NCBI GenBank assembly: GCA_021798855.1
Contig: JAJZBP010000153.1
Coordinates: 1-5,217, forward strand
Source of the DNA: Bacillota bacterium
GTDB taxonomy: Bacteria; Bacillota; Sulfobacillia; JAJZIM01; JAJZBP01
Length of the DNA: 5,217 nucleotides
Direction: 5' to 3'
Shown: one piece after another, positions 1 to 5,191 of the stretch
Numbering within the stretch: position 1 is the first letter of the stretch
How the letters are laid out: each line of letters starts with the position of its first letter
Made by a program: the position numbers and the translations under genes
The notes under the pieces: model-generated
What the model was told of the DNA's origin: nothing
Databases searched by the model: none
Seen by the model: only the letters and a program-made list of their open reading frames with translations

Positions 1-2573
1 TGGAGAAACACCTGCGCGAGGGCTTCTCCTGGGTGGCCGAAACGGACATCGCTGCCTTCTTTCCCAGCCTTGACCACGATCTCCTCCTGGCCGCACTGAG
101 GCGGCGACTGGCCGACGCGGAAATGCTGGAGCTGATCGCGCGCTTCCTGCGGGCAAAGGTGCTGGACGGCATGGAACTGGAGGACCATGGCCTCGGCGCG
201 TCCGAGGGCGGCAGCCTTTCCCCCCTTTTGTCCAACATTTATTTGGAGCCGCTGGACGCGGCGTTTGCCGGGCAACCTTTCGTCCGTTACGCCGACGACC
301 TCCTCGTCCTGGCCCGCGAGGAAGCGGAGGCGCGGGACCACCTGACGCGGATTGCTTCCATCTTACAGGGACTTCGTTTGGAACTGAAGCCGGAAAAGAC
401 GCGGGTGGTCGCCGCCGCCGACGGCTTTTCCTTCCTCGGCTTCAACCTACGCCCGGAGGGACGCGGACCGGAGCGGCGGGCCTGCGCCACCTTGGAGGAA
501 CGCCTGAAAAATTGGGACGCCGCCGGTTGCCCGTCCGCCGGAACGGTGGAGGTGGCGGCCGCCCGGCAGTCCGTGGAGGGATGGGCGGCCTACTTCGGTC
601 CGCCGGTCGGCGTGCGGGCGGGAAGCCGCTTGGCGGCGGCCGTTTTGGTTGAGGCGTTGCAACGTGGGGGTCGGGGGGAACTGGCCGAGGAAATCCTGGC
701 GACCGTTCAGGAGTTGCCGTTCCAGGGGGCGGAGGTGGACAAGCTCCTGGCCAAATTCCGCCTGTCGGTCGGGGACGTGGAGGGGAGCCTGCATCTTTTG
801 GCCCACTTGGAACGGTTGACGGGCGAGGGGCGGGAGGAACTGGCCCGCATCCTGCGGGTTCCCGCGCCGGTGGCCGAAGGGATTGCCCCCCTCCTCTTGG
901 ACGATAACCGCAAGAACGATTTGGTGGAAACCCTGGTCGAGGCCGGGGCCTACGCGCTGGCGGCGCGTTTCGCCGCGCACGGGCCGGCGGAAGGCGGGGA
1001 CGCCGAACCGGAGGTCAGCCTCACCGTGCGGGGTCGGGATCGCTTTTTGGAACTCTTCAGCGGGCGGGAGGGGGCCTATGCCCGGGAAGAAATTGAGCGG
1101 GGAAAGCGCCGCTACCTGAAGGTGGACCGGCCTCTGGACGAGGCGGCCCTGGCCCGCCACCTGGCCGGCGAGGAGACTTTGGGCCTTTATCTGTTGCGGG
1201 TGAACCATACCGTCCGGGTGGCGGCTTTTGACGTGGACATCGGCAAGGAGCAATTGTTGCGGGCGGCGGCCCTGCCGGAAGAACAGCGGCGCTGGCGCCG
1301 CGCCCTGCGTACCGAAACGGAGCGGCTGCTGGGCGTCCTGAAGGCGTGGGACGCGCCGGCCCTGCTGGAGGACAGCGGGCACCGGGGTTGTCATCTGTGG
1401 TTTTTCTTTCAGGAGGCCGTGCCGGCGGCCACCGCTCGGCGCTTTTTGGCCGCCGCCGAAAAGCTGGCGGGGCAGGTGGCGGAGGGTCTGGAGCGGGAGA
1501 TTTTCCCCAAGGAGGACCGGCGCAAGGAGGGGAGCGAGGGCAGCGTGCTCAAGCTTCCGTTGGGGGTGCATGGCCTGACGGGTAGGCGCGGCCTTTTTCT
1601 GGGGGAAAACTGGGAGCCGTTGGCCGAGCAGGAGGAGGCCCTTTGGGCGGCCAGGTGGGTGGACCCCAAGGCGTTGGAGAGGCTGCTGGCCTTGGAGAGC
1701 GAAGGGGCGCCGGGAGGTCCGGCGTCGGCGCGCCGGCTCGCCGCCTGCGCGGCCCCGGAGGAATTCACCGAGGCGGCCGCGCCCGAGGTGGCCAGGGTCG
1801 TGCGGCGTTGCCGGCTCCTGTCCCACCTGGTGGGCAAGGCCGCCGCCGCCGGCTACCTCAACCACTACGAGCGGCTGGCCTTGGCCAACACCCTGGGCCA
1901 TCTGGGAGAGGGAGGCCTGGCCTTCGTCCACCGGGTGATGTCCTGCTGCCTGAACTACGACTACCGGATCACTCAAAGGTATTTGGACCGGCTGCCGGAA
2001 AGCCCGACCTCCTGCCCGCGGCTGCGCGAACAGTTCGCCGAACTGTCGGCCAACCTGGGCTGCGACTGCCGCCTGCCCGTACCCAGGGGAGGCTATCCTT
2101 CGCCGGTGCTCCTGGCGCTGTCCGCCGAGCGGAAGAAGAAGGCCGCGGTCACGGTGGCGGACGCCGGGGAAATCGGGGTGACCGGTGGCGGGCTGGACGG
2201 TCGGGCGGCGGAAACGGTGCCTATGGCGAACAAAGCGGCGGCGGAAGCGAAGGGAGCGGCAAAAGCAATGGTCGTGGATGGGACGGCGTGGGCGGTTCAG
2301 ACGGCGGCGACACGGGCGGACCTGGCCGCAACGCCGGTTCCGCCGGGTAGTTTGATGGAGCCGGCGGAGCTTCGCCAGTTGCGGGAGAAGGCCAACGGTA
2401 TTTTGGGCAAGATGACCGAACTGCGGCGCAACCTGTGGGGAACCCAAAACAGCCTGGACACCTACCGGAACACCCTGGACGGCCTTTTGCGCCAAGCCGG
2501 CCTGGACCGGATCGATTTGGACCAAGGGAGCCTCGTCCGCGGCGAAGACGGTGTTTGGTACCTGAAGGTTTAG
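1..2573 (+). CDS. CRISPR-associated reverse transcriptase-primase (CAPP-like) fusion, 5'-partial
   Basis: Likely role: makes or finishes prespacer DNA for Cas1-Cas2, with RNA-templated synthesis by the RT and priming/polymerisation by the AEP domain. The frame is open to the left edge, and codons at 3-32 read EKHLREGFSW straight into RT motif A, so the GTG at 33 is an internal valine and the true start lies upstream. Numbering that codon as 1: RT motif A ETDIAAFF (D5), motif 4 EGGSLSPLLSNIYL (58-71), YADD (86-89), FLGF (134-137) and thumb motif GWAAYF (183-188). Residues 200-320 are helical and TPR-like. AEP domain about 325-560: LFSGREGAYA (341-350), FDVD (399-402, metal ligands D400/D402), SGHRGCHLWFFF (448-459, H454), FPKED (491-495), LKLPLG (506-511). 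A cysteine-bearing domain follows (590-680; C593, C638, C639, C661, C677, C679), then an Ala-rich linker (700-772) and a helical tail (775-846). RT motifs 0-2 are outside the window; both visible catalytic sites look intact. The domain assignment rests on motif reading and family knowledge (RT-CRISPR, TOTE primases, CAPPs); the biochemical role is inferred. Confidence 0.9.
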   Translation, partial: EKHLREGFSWVAETDIAAFFPSLDHDLLLAALRRRLADAEMLELIARFLRAKVLDGMELEDHGLGASEGGSLSPLLSNIYLEPLDAAFAGQPFVRYADDLLVLAREEAEARDHLTRIASILQGLRLELKPEKTRVVAAADGFSFLGFNLRPEGRGPERRACATLEERLKNWDAAGCPSAGTVEVAAARQSVEGWAAYFGPPVGVRAGSRLAAAVLVEALQRGGRGELAEEILATVQELPFQGAEVDKLLAKFRLSVGDVEGSLHLLAHLERLTGEGREELARILRVPAPVAEGIAPLLLDDNRKNDLVETLVEAGAYALAARFAAHGPAEGGDAEPEVSLTVRGRDRFLELFSGREGAYAREEIERGKRRYLKVDRPLDEAALARHLAGEETLGLYLLRVNHTVRVAAFDVDIGKEQLLRAAALPEEQRRWRRALRTETERLLGVLKAWDAPALLEDSGHRGCHLWFFFQEAVPAATARRFLAAAEKLAGQVAEGLEREIFPKEDRRKEGSEGSVLKLPLGVHGLTGRRGLFLGENWEPLAEQEEALWAARWVDPKALERLLALESEGAPGGPASARRLAACAAPEEFTEAAAPEVARVVRRCRLLSHLVGKAAAAGYLNHYERLALANTLGHLGEGGLAFVHRVMSCCLNYDYRITQRYLDRLPESPTSCPRLREQFAELSANLGCDCRLPVPRGGYPSPVLLALSAERKKKAAVTVADAGEIGVTGGGLDGRAAETVPMANKAAAEAKGAAKAMVVDGTAWAVQTAATRADLAATPVPPGSLMEPAELRQLREKANGILGKMTELRRNLWGTQNSLDTYRNTLDGLLRQAGLDRIDLDQGSLVRGEDGVWYLKV

Positions 2574-2590
2574 GAGTCCAGGCATCGAAG

Positions 2591-2596
2591 GGAGGT
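2591..2596 (+). promoter_or_regulatory. Shine-Dalgarno site setting the cas1 TTG start
   Basis: GGAGGT lies 7 nt before the TTG at 2604, inside the 30-nt gap after the primase stop (TAG 2571-2573). The near-perfect match and spacing are the main reason for accepting a TTG start. The peptide that follows (MAVLYVAEQGAVL) also has the normal Cas1 N-terminal beta-strand pattern. Confidence 0.75.
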
Positions 2597-2603
2597 CGAA
2601 GCC

Positions 2604-3572
2604 TTGGCGGTCCTCTACGTGGCGGAGCAGGGAGCCGTGCTGCGGCGGGTTTCCCAGCGCCTCCTGGTGGCCAAGGGGGGGACGGTTTTGGAGGAGCGGA
2701 CGGCTTTCTCCCTGGAGCGGGTCCTTCTTTTCGGCAACGTGCAGGCCACCACTCAAACCTTGGCCCTTCTTTTGGAGAACGGGACCGAGGTGGGCTTTTT
2801 CTCCCTGAGCGGGCGGCTGCGCGGCACGCTCACGTCGCCCAAGGCCCGCAACGTCATCCTGCGCCTGGCCCAGTTCGACGCCTGGCGCGACCCGGTCCGG
2901 CGACTGGCCTTGGCCCGGAGTTTCGTGGCCGGGAAGGTGCGCAACCTCCGAACAATCATCCAACGTTACCAGCGAAGCCGAGGCTTGGACTTCACCGAGC
3001 AGGTGGAGAGCCTGGGCGGGAGCCTGGACCAAGTGGTCGGCGCGGCGGATCTCGACCGGCTGCGGGGTGTGGAGGGGATGGCCAGCCGCATCTATTTCCA
3101 GGCCCTGCGAAGGGCCATGCCGGAAGGACTCGGTTTCAGCGGGAGAGAAAGGCGGCCTCCCCCCGATCCGGTCAACGCGCTTTTGAGTCTGGGGTACTCC
3201 CTTTTGAGCGCCGAGTTGGGCAGTCTGCTGGAAGGGCTGGCCTTCGATCCCCACGTTGGCTATCTGCACGGCATCCGGTACGGGCGGCTGTCCTTGGCCT
3301 TGGATTTGGTGGAGGAGTTCCGGGCGCCTCTGGTGGATACCTTCGTGGGAGAACTTCTGAACAAGGACATGGTTGGGCCGGATGATTTCACGACGACGGA
3401 AGGCCGCGGTTGCCGGCTCACTCCCGATGCTTTCCGTTTGTTCTTTCGTCAATACGAAGAACGGATGCGCGGCGGCGGCGATCGCTGGCGCAATGCCCTG
3501 CGGCGCCAGGCGGAGGAACTTCGCGCCGCCCTGCTGGAAGGGGAGGAGTACCGCCCGTATGCCGTCAGGTGA
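2604..3572 (+). CDS. cas1: CRISPR-associated endonuclease/integrase Cas1
   Basis: 322 residues, a full-length Cas1 for the family. Cas1 forms the integrase complex with Cas2 that inserts prespacers at the leader end of the array. The N-terminal beta domain (about 1-85) contains LYVAEQGAVL and the LERVLLFGNVQAT block. The alpha-helical catalytic domain follows, with the metal-binding residues in their usual settings: E157 in RLRGVEGMASRIYF, H222 in VGYLHGIRYGRLSLALDL, and D234/E237 in the ALDLVEEFR block. PDPVNALLSLGYSLL (187-201) is the conserved asparagine helix of the family. The active site appears complete. Unlike many RT-associated Cas1 proteins it is not fused to the RT; the RT is instead in the gene just upstream, fused to a primase. 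The start is an unusual TTG, chosen for the GGAGGT 7 nt upstream. The 3' end overlaps cas2 by 14 nt, suggesting coupled translation. Confidence 0.96.
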   Translation: MAVLYVAEQGAVLRRVSQRLLVAKGGTVLEERTAFSLERVLLFGNVQATTQTLALLLENGTEVGFFSLSGRLRGTLTSPKARNVILRLAQFDAWRDPVRRLALARSFVAGKVRNLRTIIQRYQRSRGLDFTEQVESLGGSLDQVVGAADLDRLRGVEGMASRIYFQALRRAMPEGLGFSGRERRPPPDPVNALLSLGYSLLSAELGSLLEGLAFDPHVGYLHGIRYGRLSLALDLVEEFRAPLVDTFVGELLNKDMVGPDDFTTTEGRGCRLTPDAFRLFFRQYEERMRGGGDRWRNALRRQAEELRAALLEGEEYRPYAVR

Positions 3573-3855
3573 ATTTCTGCTGACCGTATGCTACGACATT
3601 GCCGACGACGGCCGCCGCCGGAAGGCCAGCCGGATCTTGGCCGATTATGGAACGCGGGTGCAATGGAGCGTTTTTGAGTGTTTGGTCAACGAGAAACACT
3701 GCCGGGAACTGCGCCGTCGTCTGCATGAGGCGCTCACCGACCAAGACAGTGTCCGTTATTACCGCCTTTGCGCTTCCTGCGCCAAGCGGATTGAGGCGGA
3801 GGGGAAGGGGAGTGACCTCGGACCGGAGGAAGTCCCTCCGGTGATCGTCGTTTAG
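3559..3855 (+). CDS. cas2: CRISPR-associated protein Cas2
   Basis: 98 residues, typical Cas2 length. In the adaptation complex a Cas2 dimer bridges two Cas1 dimers and helps set prespacer length. The ferredoxin-like signature is clear: LLTVCYDIADDGRRRK (7-22, conserved D13 after the first strand), then YGTRVQWSVFECLV (30-43), and the late strand VRYYRLCASC (65-74). The ATG at 3559 is chosen because it puts the first beta-strand at the usual place and has GGAGGAG at 3542-3548, 10 nt upstream. The frame stays open further upstream, to about 3373, but that stretch lies inside cas1 and is not Cas2-like. The start overlaps the cas1 stop by 14 nt in another frame, so the two are probably translationally coupled. 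The acidic C-terminal tail (80-98) is slightly extended and ends PPVIVV. Confidence 0.96.
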   Translation: MPSGEFLLTVCYDIADDGRRRKASRILADYGTRVQWSVFECLVNEKHCRELRRRLHEALTDQDSVRYYRLCASCAKRIEAEGKGSDLGPEEVPPVIVV

Positions 3856-3904
3856 GACGGGAATGGACCGCGAGGGAGTGGCAGACTAAGAATTTCTATT
3901 TTCG

Positions 3905-3924
3905 CGGCAGGAATTTTGCTGCCG
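3905..3924. repeat. Leader inverted repeat (CGGCAG/CTGCCG)
   Basis: CGGCAG (3905-3910) and CTGCCG (3919-3924) form a perfect 6-bp stem around an 8-nt AT-rich loop, 50 nt after the cas2 stop. No T-run follows, so it is not a standard intrinsic terminator. It could slow 3' decay of the cas mRNA or be a protein site in the leader. The function is unknown. Confidence 0.45.
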
Positions 3925-4036
3925 GGGTAGAACTGATCTGATTAAAAGTCGTTCATTGACAACTTAGCGAAGGTCAACAGGTTGGTGAAAAAAGGCCCCG
4001 ACCTGCGCAAATGAAGCGTGGGCGAGAATGGGGGAG

Positions 4037-4062
4037 AAAACGCCAGAAAGCAAGGCGTTTTT
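4037..4062 (+). terminator. Rho-independent terminator-like hairpin in the leader
   Basis: AAAACGCC (4037-4044) pairs perfectly with GGCGTTTT (4054-4061) around a 9-nt loop, and the right arm ends in five T (4058-4062). The A-tract/CGCC/loop/GGCG/T-tract layout is that of a compact intrinsic terminator that can work in both directions. It lies 181 nt after cas2 and 116 nt before repeat 1, so it may end the adaptation operon transcript. If so, the array needs its own promoter in 4063-4178. The stem has only four G:C pairs, so termination could be partial. Confidence 0.55.
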
Positions 4063-4134
4063 GTAGTTCGTGAATACGGACGCAATCAGGCCTTAATGCG
4101 CATATTGGGGTGGCTGACGCCCGATCTTCGCAAA

Positions 4135-4160
4135 CCGCTTCGGCAGCCCTTGCCCCGCTT
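4135..4160 (+). repeat. Repeat-core fragments in the leader-proximal flank
   Basis: CCGCTTCG (4135-4142) equals repeat bases 16-23, and GCCCCGCTT (4152-4160) equals repeat bases 13-21. They occur 36 and 18 nt before repeat 1, in the same orientation as the repeats. They do not extend into full degenerate repeats. They could be leader-anchoring sequence for Cas1-Cas2 or remnants of an old repeat. Chance in a GC-rich stretch is possible. Confidence 0.35.
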
Positions 4161-4178
4161 GGGTTCCGTGGTGGCAGC

Positions 4179-4215
4179 ATCGCAATTACCGCCCCGCTTC
4201 GTAGGGGATTGAAAC
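4179..4215 (+). repeat. CRISPR repeat unit with predicted Cas6 stem
   Basis: First copy of the 37-nt repeat. Bases 14-17 (CCCC) can pair with 26-29 (GGGG). An alternative register pairs CCC (15-17) with GGG (27-29), bulges G18, and adds CT/AG around a TCGT loop. Base 29 is followed directly by the 8-nt handle ATTGAAAC (30-37), so a Cas6 cut at the 3' base of the stem would give the canonical tag. CAAT (5-8) and ATTG (30-33) are also complementary and could extend the fold across an internal loop. Folding was judged by eye. Confidence 0.7.
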
Positions 4216-4445
4216 GGCATGAACGACACACGAAGCGCATTGAATAGGTTCCAAATCGCAATTACCGCCCCGCTTCGTAGGGGATTGAAACTGAAAGTAT
4301 TTATAAGCCACGACGCTTCTCCGTTTTAAAATCGCAATTACCGCCCCGCTTCGTAGGGGATTGAAACCCCAACGCCTCTTCGGCTTGCTCCCACCAATTG
4401 GCGGCAGCATCGCAATTACCGCCCCGCTTCGTAGGGGATTGAAAC

Positions 4446-4487
4446 ACGATTTGTCCCGGCTGCGCAAATGGACGATACGGCAACCGA
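4446..4487 (+). other. Spacer 4, overlapping the target of spacer 8
   Basis: 42-nt spacer. Its first 24 bases (4446-4469) are identical to the last 24 bases of spacer 8 (4779-4802), in the same orientation. The two spacers therefore come from overlapping stretches of the same target, spacer 4 lying 16 nt further along. Confidence 0.9.
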
Positions 4488-4524
4488 ATCGCAATTACCG
4501 CCCCGCTTCGTAGGGGATTGAAAC

Positions 4525-4565
4525 ATGATGATCTCATGGGGTGTCAAATTCACCAGCCGCATAGC
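4525..4565 (+). other. Spacer 5, antisense to a probable phage gene start
   Basis: 41-nt spacer. Its reverse complement has ATG after three bases and reads MRLVNLTPHEII. The NLTPH block close to the N-terminus is, from memory, a recurring feature of small phage proteins of unknown function. The crRNA would be complementary to that mRNA. The family identification is by recall only. Confidence 0.55.
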
Positions 4566-4762
4566 ATCGCAATTACCGCCCCGCTTCGTAGGGGATTGAA
4601 ACCCGATCACAGAGCCGCAGGCACGGATGCCTACGGACCCCATGATCGCAATTACCGCCCCGCTTCGTAGGGGATTGAAACACTTTTTGGTTATTGGCGA
4701 CTGCAATACGGATCTCATCAGCCGCATCGCAATTACCGCCCCGCTTCGTAGGGGATTGAAAC

Positions 4763-4802
4763 ACCAGAGGCGATACCAACGATTTGTCCCGGCTGCGCAA
4801 AT
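4763..4802 (+). other. Spacer 8, overlapping the target of spacer 4
   Basis: 40-nt spacer sharing its 3' 24 bases with the 5' end of spacer 4. Merging the two gives 58 nt of target sequence. Several frames are open in it, so the coding strand cannot be decided. One + frame reads PTICPGCANGRYGN with a CxxC pair. Confidence 0.9.
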
Positions 4803-4839
4803 ATCGCAATTACCGCCCCGCTTCGTAGGGGATTGAAAC

Positions 4840-4881
4840 CATCTCCGCTTTGATCAGGCAAGCTCCGCGGAGATCGACTCC
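4840..4881 (+). other. Spacer 9, possibly antisense to a pentapeptide-repeat gene
   Basis: 42-nt spacer. Its reverse complement reads GVDLRGACLIKAEM, which fits the A(D/N)LXX rhythm of pentapeptide-repeat proteins (VDLRG-ACLIK-AEM). The + strand is also open in one frame, so this is suggestive only. Confidence 0.35.
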
Positions 4882-5150
4882 ATCGCAATTACCGCCCCGC
4901 TTCGTAGGGGATTGAAACATTTGGCGACCTCCGCGTGGCTTCTCAGTCCTGCCATTTATCGCAATTACCGCCCCGCTTCGTAGGGGATTGAAACACAATA
5001 CATCCCGCAATACTTCCTCGTAGGTGTCACCTACATCGCAATTACCGCCCCGCTTCGTAGGGGATTGAAACGGAAGGATCGCCTGCCTCGCCTCGGAGCG
5101 CAGGGCGGCAATCATCGCAATTACCGCCCCGCTTCGTAGGGGATTGAAAC

Positions 5151-5191
5151 CCTGTCAAGTTGACGCTGTTAAGCATTTTTCTGCTCCTCCT
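5151..5191 (+). other. Spacer 13, antisense to a translation initiation region
   Basis: 41-nt spacer. Its reverse complement begins AGGAGG, then 9 nt, then ATG and an open frame MLNSVNLT. This is the layout of a strong bacterial or phage ribosome binding site and start codon. The crRNA would be complementary to the 5' end of that message. Confidence 0.6.

Larger units (their letters stand above)
3856..4178 (+). promoter_or_regulatory. CRISPR leader between cas2 and the first repeat
   Basis: A 323-nt gene-free stretch, clearly richer in A/T than the flanking genes in its first 230 nt. It sits between cas2 and repeat 1, with the repeats reading toward the ATTGAAAC end away from it, so it is the leader side where new spacers enter. 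It contains a 6-bp hairpin (3905-3924), a perfect TTGACA (3956-3961) without a good -10 box at normal spacing, a terminator-like hairpin (4037-4062), and two fragments matching the repeat core (4135-4142 and 4152-4160). A 64-codon frame from GTG 4018 crosses it but lacks a ribosome site and ends inside repeat 1, so I do not call it a gene. The leader role is inferred from position; the array promoter was not located. Confidence 0.75.

Noticed and set aside
2435..3385. A 316-codon + frame overlapping the end of the fusion gene and cas1
   Set aside because: The product is R/G/P-rich with no motifs, and it is a frame shadow of cas1.
447..3452. A 1001-codon open frame on the minus strand
   Set aside because: It lies opposite the fusion gene and cas1, whose motifs are unmistakable, and its product is Q/P/R/G-rich with no recognisable domain. 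GC-rich codon bias commonly leaves such long antisense frames open.
3956..3985. TTGACA at 3956-3961 as an array or leader promoter
   Set aside because: The -35 match is perfect, but no -10-like hexamer is found 16-18 nt downstream (AGGTTG region), and the terminator-like hairpin would lie between it and the array.
4003..4013. An 11-base match (CTGCGCAAATG) between the leader and spacer 4; the first 10 bases also occur in spacer 8
   Set aside because: It is too short to show common origin, and the flanks do not match. It is probably coincidence and not a self-targeting leader sequence.
4018..4212. A 64-codon + frame in the leader
   Set aside because: It has no ribosome site before the GTG, no recognisable protein features, and ends inside repeat 1.
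4525..4725. Similarity between spacers 5 and 7 (GATCTCAT and CAGCCGC in both)
   Set aside because: The shared words are 7-8 bases and spaced differently, so they do not indicate overlapping targets.
4186..5115. Several minus-strand frames of 78-103 codons with repeated FQSPTKRGGNCD
   Set aside because: They are translations of the CRISPR repeat and spacers. The recurring peptide is the repeat itself.
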